Part shown: piece after piece, positions 38,260 through 63,988 of the stretch | Layout of the letters: each line of letters opens with the position of its first letter | Numbering within the stretch: the first letter of the stretch is position 1 | Assembly: GCA_014706295.1 (NCBI GenBank) | Contig: JACSVZ010000037.1 | Coordinates: 2,418,001-2,482,000, forward strand | Direction of reading: 5' to 3' | DNA: 64,000 nt | DNA from: Lycocorax pyrrhopterus obiensis | Taxonomy: Eukaryota > Chordata > Aves > Passeriformes > Paradisaeidae | Program-made: the position numbers and the translations under genes | Notes under the pieces: generated by a model | Seen by the model: the letters and a program-made list of their open reading frames with translations, nothing else | What the model was told of the DNA's origin: nothing | Database searches by the model: none

Positions 38260-39248
38260 ATGGCTCCCAGCAACGCTCTCATGATCCACATGGAGGAGAA
38301 GCTGCTGCCAAAGGAAAAGAATAAAGTGAGTAGAGCCCCTGAGAGGATTGGAAAGGCTGGCCTGCCCCTAGCAAATATATATGACATGGGAGAAAAGGGA
38401 GAAGTGGCCTGGGGGAAAGCAAATATGTTAAAGAGAGATAAGGGAGATTATATAGATTTTTAAAAATTAAAATGAGTGGGGTATGGGTAGGCAGCATTAC
38501 ACAGCTCTCCTGCTAAAAAAAGCGTCTTTGAACATGGGTGTATCAGGGCATCAGAGGGGAAATTGGGTCAGGTCTCACAAAATCCCTAATGATCTGCTCT
38601 GTCTCTCACAGCTGAGGAAGCCGGTGGTGGAGAAAATGCGCCGGGACCGGATTAACAGCAGCATCGAGCAGCTGAAACTGCTCCTGGAGAAAGAGTTTCA
38701 GAGGCACCAGCCCAACTCCAAGCTGGAGAAAGCCGACATCCTGGAAGTGGCTGTCAGCTACCTGAAGCAGCAGAGCCAGCTGCAAGACCAAAAAAGTGAG
38801 TGCAGAGCAGGTATTTCACACCTGGACCTGCTCCCAGGGCTGTGCCCTCCCACACACCCCGAGGCGAGCAGGGGCTGGAGCACCCCAGCCCCAGGCACAT
38901 GGAAGTCACTGCACAAATCATCACTGCCCCATGTTTTGGTCATGATTTTAACCGGCTGCATTTGCTCTTCTTTCTCTTCCAGCATTCATCCACAAGAACC
39001 CAGAGCAGGACTTTAACAGCGGGTACCTGCGGTGCCTCAAGGAAGCGATGCACTTTCTGTCCTACTACGAGCCCAAGAAGGAGACCCAGGTCCAGCTCAT
39101 CAAGCACTTCTGCAAGGCTCAGCTGGGTGCAGATGCCTTGTGCTCTCCAGCTCTGCGTGGCTCCCCCCTGTCTCCCTGCGTGTTTCCCAGAAAACAGCCT
39201 GCCCAGAAGAGCGTGGCTACTGCTCCGACCATCTGGAGACCCTGGTAG
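38260..39248 (+). CDS. HES5: HES5 copy B, bHLH-Orange transcriptional repressor
   Basis: Three exons: 38260-38325, 38612-38795 and 38983-39248, giving 171 residues. Exon 1 is MAPSNALMIHMEEKLLPKEK plus NK. Exon 2 encodes the basic region with proline ([13 protein letters not shown]), helix 1, loop and helix 2, and is almost identical to copy A. Exon 3 has the Orange domain (DFNSGYLRCLKEAMHFLSYY), a divergent linker and the Groucho-binding WRPW (39234-39245) before TAG. Donors GTGAGT and acceptors CACAG and TCCAG are clear, with phases 0 and 1. It is an intact Notch-effector repressor gene, predicted nuclear. Exon 3 differs strongly from copy A while the first 92 bases of exon 2 do not differ at all. 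Confidence 0.94.
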
Positions 39249-40050
39249 ACCCTGCTGAACTTTATTCCCACGTTTTGCTACAAAAACTAGAGGGACCTGT
39301 GGTTTATTAGTTCCTCTTTGAAGTAGGAAACATTGTTTTCCAAAGGTGGGAGGGGGCGGTTATTGTTTTTCTGTCACCAGAAATGAGGGTCGCTGGGTGG
39401 TTTCCCTTCATAGTGAAGGACTGTGGGTGTATCTTGCAGCAAATTTGTTGCTTTTATTGGTGGCTCCTGGCCAAAGACAGGACCAAGTTCTGTGGTGATT
39501 TAGAGAGCAAATGCCCTGCAGTTTCCATCACAGGCTGCTGAGCCTGTGGCTGTCAGTGGAAATCTTTCTGCTGACTGCCTGGGTCACTGGTTCAAGTGCT
39601 CCATTGTCTCTAGATAATGTATTGACCTTCCTCAAGAAGGAGCCCTTCGGAGAATGTATTTTGTATCATAAAGAGAGGATTGAGCCTTTCCCTTTTGAGT
39701 GAAAGATGTTATTAAAGAAATGCTGATTCTTCTGAAGCTCCTCTGCTATTTTTAGTATCCTTCTTACAGAAAGTTGTGATGAACACAGAGAGCTCTAGGG
39801 ACAATTCTCTTCATGTCACTTTGTGCTGCTCTCATTTGAGGGATAATTGATGCCTTTTGTAAAGGAAATACCTGTGCTATACCGTAAGGAAAAGGGGGAG
39901 GAAGGGAGGCAATAAGTACTTTATAATCATTCACTGAGCATGCTAAGGAGCTTAAAAAGCTTTTATAAAGTTGTGATGTATTCATCCTGTGTGATGTTCA
40001 ACTTGCATGTCTTCACTGTACAATACAATAAAAATGGTTTTGGTCATTAA
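39249..40050 (+). other. HES5: HES5 copy B 3' untranslated region
   Basis: Non-coding sequence after the copy B stop, ending at the AATAAA signal at 40027-40032. Short pieces (CCTTTTGTAAAGG, ACTGAGCATGCT) recur downstream of copy C, which supports an old common 3' UTR. Confidence 0.65.
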
Positions 40051-42018
40051 TCCTTTGCTTTGGAATGATTAAAAGGGCTGACACTGCTGGACTGGGCGCA
40101 TGCAGACTCTCCTGTGGTGGGGAAGCCATCAGGAGGTGTCGGTCCTGAGCCCTTCACTCCAATTCATGAATTATAGCTGTGAGATCCCTTTGGCAGAGCA
40201 GCATTTCAGATCCTGTAAGGAAGCAACCTCTGGAAAAATTATCAAAAATCAAAATGAAAGTGAAATTGAAGTGAGGTGCTGAGAGGTGTCAACCTTTCAG
40301 ATTTAACAGCAACCTATTCAGCCTTCAACAAATCACTCATTCCACAGCCACTTCGTTTCCCCCACTAATTTTCCCACCTGAGTCAGCCTTGTGCTTTCTG
40401 CCTGTTTTGGAGGGAGTATTGTGCAAATTTCCCAATAATATCCAAAGAGTTGGGCACCTGCCTCAGCTTGGGGATCTTTGAAACTACCTGCAGTGAGGTG
40501 AACTCATTTTTGTTGTCTTAATTTTATGACACAAATTCTGTTAGGCAATAACAGAATTGCTCCCTTTACTGAAGTGAAATTATGGCTAAAATTATAATTA
40601 GATAGGAGAGACTGAGGAAGCATTTCCTCTGCTAAATTATTTCCTTTTATTTTACCTTCCCTTCAAAATAAATCTGCACAAATGATAATTTCACAAAACT
40701 ATTCTCTAACCACAGTAATTCACTGATTTGGGTTTATGACGGGGAGCCCTCTTCTTCTTCCAGAGTTACAGGAACAGCACAAAACACATTTGGTCAACAA
40801 TTCAACTCTCCTCAGATTCCCTGGGAGAGGTGCCCTTGAAAAGCTGCATTTCAAGCACACAGGGTTTGCTCCCAAACAAAAGGAAACACTGAACACCTGA
40901 TCTTGTCTAAAGCACAGAGCAACCTGAGATCTGCTCAGCTGACAGATCAAACTGCATCCAACACTGAACCTGCCCAGGCCTCGCTTGGCTTGTGGTGAAA
41001 TCCTCTGTGAACCACACAGAAAGGCCCCCAAAGCCAAACAGCTGAGTTAGGGATGTGCTGCTCTGCCTCATTGTGGGCCATGGATCATTTTGGCTATAAT
41101 TTGTGCACAGGCTGGTTGAGTGCTCTTCACCTCTCTGCCAGTGCAGTGCAAGGAGGGGTTTGGTACAGGTCTCTACCAGTGCTCCAGATTTGTTCTTCCT
41201 AATGAACTGCTAAATAATTCAGAAGAGATATTTTTAGGTTTTATGGTTGCTTAGCGAGCTTGAAGAACTCACTTCAACCTCACTGTGCTAAACTTGTCCT
41301 TGTCAATTAGCACAAGCTTCTGAACCCCAGCAAAACTCCAGCTGTTGTCCATGCCTGTGGGGTTTTAAATCAAGCCTAATTAGGGCAGTTTGGGGGAGCT
41401 CAGGCTCAGCTGGAGTGCCATGTGCCCCAAAGCCCACCCCAGCCCAATGCGCACCGCTGGGAACAGTCACACGTGGCACGGAGCAGGCTGCTGCTCTTCT
41501 GGGGATGGGATTCCACCCAAGGAAGCCACGTTTGAGGGTCACAGCCGGCAGCACCTCTGCAGGTCGTGTAAAGAAGAGTGTAAGGGAGAGCAACAGCGAG
41601 TGCCTCCTCCCTGGGCAGTGGGAAGGGACCAAACCCCACCGGAAAAGCTGCTTTTTTTTGCTGCAAGGAGTCAGATCCACCCTGGTGCAAGTGCTCCCCT
41701 TCTGCTTTTCATCAAGCACAGAGTTGCCCCTCTGGGCTTTAATTTACCAATTACCCCAGAGCTAAAAGCCAGACCTCCGGCCTGGCCGGCCCCCGCGCAG
41801 CAAAGGTTATGTTTACAATTTATTAATTATTATCACTTCTCATAATTGAACGCAAAGCTTCTTATGGCTCCTCGGGCCCCTGGGGTGACTCTCCCCCGCT
41901 CCCAACACATTCCCACCCTTAGGGAAGATGTTGTTTATTATGCTGATCCCACAGCTCAGGAATACTCTCCTGACAAAGCCCCTATTAACCTCAGAGTGTG
42001 GGCCTGAGTTTCTCCGAG
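40051..42018. other. Intergenic stretch
   Basis: No assignable gene. Open frames near 41400-41850 overlap on both strands without domains. An AT-rich, homeodomain-like piece (AATTTATTAATTATTATCAC) lies near 41817, shortly before element E4. Confidence 0.4.
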
Positions 42019-42153
42019 TTTCCCACACTTTCTTCCCTATTTAGGGCATTCAGAGGCCCACAAAGGAAGCGTGCCTCACAACAGCCCACATTAGTGACGC
42101 TTTTTGGCTCCGCATTGTGACGACCAGCAATTCCTGTCCCGATGGACCATCTG
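42019..42153 (+). promoter_or_regulatory. HES5-cluster repeated element E4
   Basis: TTTCCCACA (RBPJ, 42019-42027), GGGCATTCAG, ACAAAGG (SOX-like, 42060-42066), GAAGCGTGCC (42066-42075), CCCACATTAGTGACG, GGACCATCTGG (E-box at 42148-42153). Gaps are 47 and 82 bp. It has the best combination of all motifs and lies between copies B and C. Confidence 0.78.
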
Positions 42154-43788
42154 GAGAGCTATTTTCCCAAGGAGCACATTGATCGATCAGTATTATGCGA
42201 GGGCCCTTTTAAAACTTGGGAACGTTATGCTCTTTGACACTAAATAGGTGTCTCAAGAGGGGTTGTCAGAAAGATTTTAAACCATTTAAGGAAGGCACAG
42301 GAGAAAAAAAAAAACATAAAAAATCGTAATTATTTCTTTAAAAACGCCATCAATGGCATCTGGGAGACAGGCTGGCAGGAATGTAGGAAATGGTCTGAAA
42401 TAAAAATTGCTCTAAAATTGGTGCAAGCCATTGAGTTGTGTGCTGGAAGCACAGCCACAGAGGTACAGGGCGCTGCTTTTTAAATCTGCACGACACAGAC
42501 AAGGAAATTCTGGGTTTCCACACTCCTTGCTGATAGTCCACCCTCCTCCAGACCTGTTGCTCCATTGCAGCGACTCCATGGAAATTCCCTCCATGGAAAA
42601 TTATGGATCAGATGGGCTAAGAGAGCTGCCAGTTGGTATTACAAGCAGTAGTAGCTTTTGTGAAAACTCTGTGTGTAGTAAATCTACACCTGGGCTGAAA
42701 CCACCACCCATAAACCAGGAGCAGAAAGGCCCAGTAGCAATTCCTCAGGGTAGAGGTCCTCCAGCTGTTCTGATTTACGGATTGCCATGGACACCAACCT
42801 ATAATGACACTCTTGGGGTGGCTGGATCCTTTCCTGGATCCCCTGTGGCTGTTCCTGAACTCACAGCAATCCTACAGGTTCCCACCACAGCTCAGGGTCA
42901 CCGAGGAGCAGCTCCAGTTGGAGATGATGAACATGGGAAAAGCCAGGGCTCCCACCTGGCATTCCAGGGCTGTAAGTACAGACAGGGACAACCCCTGGCA
43001 GGCTGTGATTTTGGAAACAGCATCTTCGTGATGCAGCTCGGGGTTTGATGGGATTTACAGAGGAGCAGCCTCTGTCTGCAGCATCTCCAGGTCTCACACC
43101 CCCCTCCAAAGAAGGGAATCATGGTGTCCCACCGTTCAGTCAGCTCCATGTTTGGCAATTTGGGGGATTTGTCTCTTTTAATCCTTCATTCCCAAACCAG
43201 GGAAAATTGTGTCTCTGAGCCTCAGACAGCCCAATTTTCTGGCTCTGCAGCAGCAGTCCAAAGCACAAACTCCTCCCATGGATATGGAGCACAGGGAAAA
43301 GGATTTGGATCACAAACATGTTTCAGGGGGACAGACTGCTGCACTAACAGTGGGATTTTAAAAAAGACCAAACTGAGCAAACTAATTACAGACTTCTAAC
43401 AAAGACTAACTGCACCTCCTACAGCAGAGGATGATTTTTCCATACTGAAATCCTTGAGGGAAGTACATTCTAAGCTCCATAAGGAATATGGTGTAGGGAC
43501 AGCCCAAGTCTAGACAATTTATTATTCACAAGCATCATTGGGGAAATGCTGTTGCCACTATGTTTTCAATAACCAAACCAACCAGGGGGAATATTTACTC
43601 CTCTCACCCAGCAGCAGCATACAGAGGGCGGATGAGGCAGGCACGGGGGAATGAAAGATTTGTGATCCCTTTCCAAGGGACAGGGAGCCGGGAGTTCTGG
43701 AGCTGAGGGCTGTTGTGTGCGCTGGCAGCCGGGCAGGGTGCCTGCTTCACCATTCCCATCAGATGGTGCGAGCCCGCAGCTCCCGGGA

Positions 43789-43873
43789 TTTCCCATTCAC
43801 GGTGTTAAACTGCCGACAAAAGAAGTGTGCCTGGGAGGGTCCCGGGGAGAGCCCGCGCCTGCAGCACCATCTG
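43789..43873 (+). promoter_or_regulatory. HES5-cluster repeated element E5 (short form)
   Basis: TTTCCCATT (weak RBPJ, 43789-43797), ACAAAAG (SOX-like, 43816-43822), GAAGTGTGCC (43822-43831), ACCATCTGC (E-box at 43868-43873). Gaps are shorter, 33 and 46 bp. Another E-box, CAGATG, lies just upstream near 43760. It is the most diverged member, and membership is inferred from motif order. Confidence 0.55.
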
Positions 43874-43899
43874 CCCGGCCCTTCAAGGAAGGGATCAGG

Positions 43900-45450
43900 C
43901 TTTAATCAGTGGGAGCTGGTTTAGCCCTTTGGAGGCCGGGGCATTGTGCTGCGGACAGCGTGGCATTATTTAAAACCGCTCATTTCATATTTCCAGGGCT
44001 GAAAATTGGGTCAGAGCTTCCCTCCCCTCTCCCCGTGCCCGCGGCTGCCGCCAGCATCCTCCTTTCCATACGGTGCGTGGCAGGACCTGCTGTCCCTTCA
44101 TCCCACGTGATCCCGGGAGGGATCCAGAAAATCCCGTGCTTCACTTCCCTCTGCACTAACAGCACAAGCACAAGCAGCCAGGGATTGCCCCCCAGCTCCA
44201 AGGAACACTGCATATTACAAGATGACAAAATAATTCAGCGAGCTGATTTTGAATAGGACTCATAGTCCTTGTTCAGTTATAGTTTTTGACAACCATCAAG
44301 AATTAAAATTGTTGTACCCTAAGTGATCCATTTAAACATAAAATGTCTTTGGGCTGGGCTCATGGAAATCCATGAGGATCCAGGCAGTGAAAAGGGCTTT
44401 AAAATCTTCAGGTTAATAACAGGTTACAGGATCATCCTTTGCAGAATTGTATCCTTTTATTCACCAGCCCTTTGTGTGCTGGAACACTTTGCTGTCCAGG
44501 CCCCACAGACACAGGTTTGGCCCTGAGAGGGATGCTGAGGGCAGGAGGCACTGGCTGCCTGCAGCTGACAGGGAAATGAGAGGTTTCCTGTCTGATTTTG
44601 AAAGGCAGACACAAGAAATAAGCAGGGTTTTCATCAATGTTGTAGTGCTAAGAAACAGGTATTCAAAACTGCATGAGGCCTCCCATGCCTGACTGACACA
44701 TCCTAAACATGACTGGCTTTGTACTGGGTTGTGCTGGGAGGGGGCAGCAGACCTGGGCAGGCAACTTAAAATAGCCTGGAAAAAAAAATCCTGCTACAAG
44801 GCAGCTCCAAACCAGGATCTTGTCTGGTCCTTTCCCCTTCATTACACACAGAGGTGAGAAATCCCAAGTCTGAGCAGAGTCACAGGAGGGCCTCACACCT
44901 GTGGGACATCCTGCAAAGGGGATAGAGGAAAGGAAGCAAAGGAAGAGAAAGAATTGACTTTTCATTCCCTCTCGGTTGTCTGTAAATGGGAAATATATTT
45001 AGGTGGAGACTCAGGAACAGTGAGGCATTTACAAAGTGGCATGAAATTAAACAGGACATGTTTGGGAAAGACATCACAATCATTACATGTCACGGGCTGC
45101 CGTAGGAAAGCCCAGATTACCCGAACAAAAGCAAGGAAGAGCTCTGGATATAACTTAGAGAGGGACTTTAAACAATGGAGAGGAAAATATTTCAAGCTAA
45201 CTGTTTGAAGGGCTCTTCCCTCGATTTTAGTCTCTCGTTGCCTGAAAATTATCTGGTACTGTATTCATCTAAGCACGGTTTAATGTCAATGAAAGGGTTT
45301 AGTCCCTCTAATTCTGCATCTTTCCCTTTTCAACCTCTCTTTGGGGCGCAGAGCATTATCTCTTCCTGGGATCAGTCTTCTGTGCTTAATTTCAACACAG
45401 CCTGGGAAAAGGCAGCACATTGAGATGTTGACGTTCCCAGCATCAGGCAG
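43900..45450. other. Intergenic stretch upstream of HES5 copy C
   Basis: No assignable gene, known repeat or clear member of the E element family. Overlapping short frames only. Confidence 0.4.
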
Positions 45451-45477
45451 AAGCTGGATGATAATGACGGCGAACGC

Positions 45478-45486
45478 TTTCCCACG
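45478..45486 (-). promoter_or_regulatory. High-affinity RBPJ-type site (CGTGGGAAA)
   Basis: On the - strand the sequence is CGTGGGAAA, the classic high-affinity RBPJ form. It lies about 170 bp upstream of the copy C proximal RBPJ site. Confidence 0.5.
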
Positions 45487-45560
45487 TTCCCTGCCCAGCG
45501 CCGCGATGCCAAACCCTATTGTGTCACACGCTCCCCAGCCCACCTGCTCCTTTGGGAGCG

Positions 45561-45712
45561 GGGTATTATCCCCAGGCAATTCACAGTCAATTTGCCATGC
45601 TGTAATGGATGCTTTCCCATTGTCCCGGGCACGCATGGATTGGCTGGCGACTGTGGGAAACTCCGAGTCGCTCCGGACCCAGACTTTTGTATGCGGCCCC
45701 TGCGTATAAATA
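45561..45712 (+). promoter_or_regulatory. HES5 copy C promoter, well preserved
   Basis: Conserved block from 45561 (GGTATTATCCCC, CAATTCAC, GCCATGC, TAATGGATGC, CCCATTGTCCC), ATTGG at 45639-45643, RBPJ site TGTGGGAAA at 45652-45660 and TATAAATA at 45705-45712. The 44-bp RBPJ-to-TATA gap equals that of copy B. There is no sign of decay, unlike the exons that follow. Confidence 0.85.
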
Positions 45713-45737
45713 GGGCAGGTCTCGGCTCCCTTCTCCA

Positions 45738-46417
45738 CTCCGAGCTGAAAGCAGCCCTTGGGATAACGGTGCTCTCTCCCTGGACATCCCATCGCGCAGA
45801 GGGAAGCACAGAGTGAGTATCCGCTGGAGAGCCGGGAAGGGCCGCAGCCTCTCGGGTGGTCAGAGCCTCGCTGCTCACCTTCCCTTCTTCCCCTTCTGTG
45901 TTACAGCTCCGGGGATCCCAGATCGGATTTACAGCAGCTGGAACTGCCCCTGGAGAAGGGATTTCAGAGGCACCAGCCCAACTCCGAGCTGGGGAAAGGC
46001 GACGTCCTGGGGATGGCTGTGAGCGCCCCGGGATCCGGGCGAGGTGAGTGCTCCCCATCACATCCCCCATCCCTCTCACTGCCTTTTCCTTTGGGACAAA
46101 CTCAGCCGGCGCTTCTTACCCGTGTAACACTTTTCTCCTCTCCTGCCCTCCCAGCTTTTGCAGCTCCTGCCAAGAGCCCGCAGCAGGATTATCCTGACGG
46201 GCAGTGCCCCAGCGCGGCTCCGCAATTCCCGTCCCTCCGTTCCACGGGCGCAGGAAGGCGGGGGAAGCTGAGCTGCCGCTCCCGGAGGTCGCAGGTGGCA
46301 CCTGGGGACTCTGGTTCTTCCTCTGCACCCACCTCCAGCCACCAGCCTCCTGCAAAACCAGCAGCACCGAAGCGATTCCAAAGGCTCCGGAGGCCTTGGC
46401 AATTCACGGCTCCATGA
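45738..46417 (+). pseudogene. HES5 copy C, decayed bHLH-Orange gene
   Basis: Three exon remnants with working-looking splice sites: exon 1 ending at about 45811 (AGA then GTGAGT), exon 2 45907-46043 and exon 3 46155-46417. No ATG stands where HES5 starts; the matching place reads GGATAACGGTGCTC. Exon 2 is 137 bp against 181-184 bp in the other copies and lacks the basic DNA-binding region, but keeps [20 protein letters not shown]. Exon 3 retains a faint Orange domain (QDY, G, C, A, QF, L at the right spacing) and ends in RRPW with the stop changed to CAA, reading on to a TGA. Exons 2 and 3 still join in one open frame. It lies nearest PANK4, where mammalian HES5 lies. It is a pseudogene or a fast-changing gene that can no longer bind DNA. 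Confidence 0.8.
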
Positions 46418-47305
46418 TTCCTGGACGTTTGCCGGTGTTCCAGAGGAGACCATGACTTGCTGTACAAGTCGCCCCCACTCCTCTCACGAGTAGGGAAGAA
46501 TGTTTCCCCTTTGCAGGGCATCGCTCTGCTTGGATGTGAGCTCCCCTTCTCGCAGAAGGAACTGGAACGATCCCACCGCGTGGAGAGAAAGTTGTTCTGA
46601 GGGAACGTGAGCTGTATCCTCCTGCTGGGAGGGCTGGAGGGGTCGTTCGGAGGGGAACGACGGCTGTTCTTAACCTCTGCGAGGTTGTCCTTGTACCTCT
46701 GCTGGGAAAGCTGTAACCCCTGGGACGGTCAGAATTCCCAAAAGTGTCCCTGCGGGAGGAGCCTTTTCCTCTGACTCCTCGGGGTCCCAGGGTATCCGCA
46801 CCTGGAGTGCCCTGGGGTCTGACTGGACACATTTGGGAATCTGGCCTTCTCACGGTGCCACAAAGGGTTCTATAATATTTATAGTCTGTACTGAGCATGC
46901 TCTGAGAGTGGTTAAACCATAACCCAAACTATGTAGAGGAAATTCCTCGGGATGTCTTGCTCATGAGCCAGGGCTGTTTGTGAGGTTCAGGATGCGTGTG
47001 TGCCTTTTGTAAAGGCAAGAGCTCGTTTTTATGTCCTTATAGGACTGAAAGTTACGGCTGTGCTGTCGATTTTACAAGAAATATTTATCAAAGTCTTTCA
47101 TGAAAGGCAGGTGTATAAATTTTATTTGCTTTTTGGTACCCTTTTGCCAGAGGAAAATGGGAATTTGTTACTGTCCTTGGAGGATGTTATGATGTGTTCT
47201 GTGCAAGCTGCACCAATGTATGACCTGCGCCAGAATTATCTTGAACGTCAGAAGTCGCAGAAACTTTTAACGGTCAAAAATAAATAAAAATCTGGTTAAT
47301 AAATC
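46418..47305 (+). other. Probable 3' region of HES5 copy C
   Basis: Non-coding sequence after copy C ending in three overlapping or nearby AATAAA signals (47279, 47283 and 47298). CCTTTTGTAAAGG near 47000 and ACTGAGCATGCT near 46890 also occur in the copy B 3' UTR. The 95-codon frame at 47000-47287 inside it has no known domain. Confidence 0.45.
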
Positions 47306-47580
47306 CAAAGTTATTCTTTTTTTTTAAGTAGTTTTTACAGGTGGTTTCCCCGTGGTCAACGGACATGAGACAGATTTCAGTGAAAGCAGAGAGATTCAGG
47401 ATTGACACCGAATTTCCCCACCAGTTCTGTGTCCATCGGGACCCCCTGCAATGCTGTTTTCCATAGCTCGGGAATATCAAACCCCAGCTCTTTGAGTGTG
47501 AGACAAAAATAACAGCGCGCCCGAGCAGCCAAATCTCTGGGAATTCAGAGCCAAGAAAGGTCACTGCAAGGGTGAAAAAA

Positions 47581-47660
47581 ATCATGGAATGGTTTGGTTG
47601 GGAGGGGCCTTAAAGATCATCTAATTCCGACCCCTTGTCACAGGCAGGGACACCAAACAC
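47581..47660 (-). mobile_element. CR1 LINE 3'-terminal fragment, inverted
   Basis: Reads ATCATGGAATGGTTTGG, GGAGGGGCCTTAAAGATCATC, TTCCGACCCC, GGCAGGGACACC, the reverse complement of a CR1 3' end. It is short and truncated, between the HES5 cluster and PANK4. Confidence 0.85.
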
Positions 47661-47871
47661 AGAAAGTACTTTCGATTAAGAAATAAAGTTTTCCAAGGCA
47701 CTTCATGGCACATTTCACATCCCTGGGGATGTGTCCGGGTCACAAAACTCTTGGAAACACGCAGGGGGTTAAAATTCAGGGCTTTGGCTACAGGGAACAC
47801 GCGTGGGGCTGCTCCGTAGCTCTGTGTGTGTGCATCGGTGTCCTGGGCCCCGATTTCCGTGAGCTACCGGG

Positions 47872-48330
47872 GACCCCCCCCCGCTATCCCCGGGGGTCTC
47901 TCTGCCCTCCCCGGGGGTCTCTCTCCCCGTTCTCTCTCCCTCCCCAGTTCCCCCAGGGGTCTCTCTGCCCCTTCCCCTCCAGGTTTCACCGGAGGTCTCT
48001 CTGCCCTCCCCAGGGGTCTCTCTCCCCACCTACCCCCCCCAAGTTCCTCCCCCAGGGTCTCATCGACCCCTCCAAGGGTCTGTCCTTGTCCCCCCACTCG
48101 CTCCTCCCGGGGGTCTCTCCCCGTCCCCCCACGCTGCCCCCGGGGGGGGTCTCACCGCCCCCTCCCTAGGGTTCCCCCTTCATTTTCCCCCGGGGGTCTC
48201 TCCGCCCGTTCCTCCCCAGTTTTTCCCGGGGGATCTCTCTGACCTCTCCGGGGTCTCACCGACCCCTCCCCGGACCTCTCCCCGTTCTCCCCCCGCTCCC
48301 GCCGGGGTCTCTCCGCCCCCCACTCCGACC
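47872..48330. repeat. C-rich minisatellite upstream of PANK4
   Basis: Irregular tandem repeats of a CCCCGGGGGTCTCTCTGCCC-like unit with G-run interruptions. One strand is strongly C-rich and could form i-motif or G-quadruplex structures. It abuts the PANK4 CpG island. Confidence 0.75.
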
Positions 48331-48486
48331 ACGGAGTCCCCCAGGCCCCGCCCCCGTCGGTGGGCGGGGCCCGCGCGCGCTCCCCGCCCAATCCCCGCGC
48401 CTCCGCCTCATTACCATGCAGATCTATGCGCATACATTTGCATGCCGATGAGGCCGAGGTGAGGGAGGGAGTGGGTCGCGTTCAAA

Positions 48487-63817
<15,331 letters not shown>

Positions 63818-63988
63818 GTACGACCGTGGGTGGCCCTCAACCCACTAATTAAACACCTTAATCATCAAACCACCTTGGTAATCGTGGGGTTTGAACAGAA
63901 CTCTGTTCACACAGCCCAAAACAAATCCCAATAATTCACCATAAAGAAAGGAATGAAGGAATTAATCTAACACTTGGTTACTTCCCAG

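Noticed and set aside
46013..46417. 134-codon unspliced frame from ATG in copy C
   Set aside because: It crosses an intron bounded by good splice sites; better read as exons 2 and 3 of a decayed HES5 gene.
47000..47287. 95-codon frame (+)
   Set aside because: It lies in what looks like the 3' UTR of HES5 copy C and overlaps its poly(A) signals; no homologue recognised.
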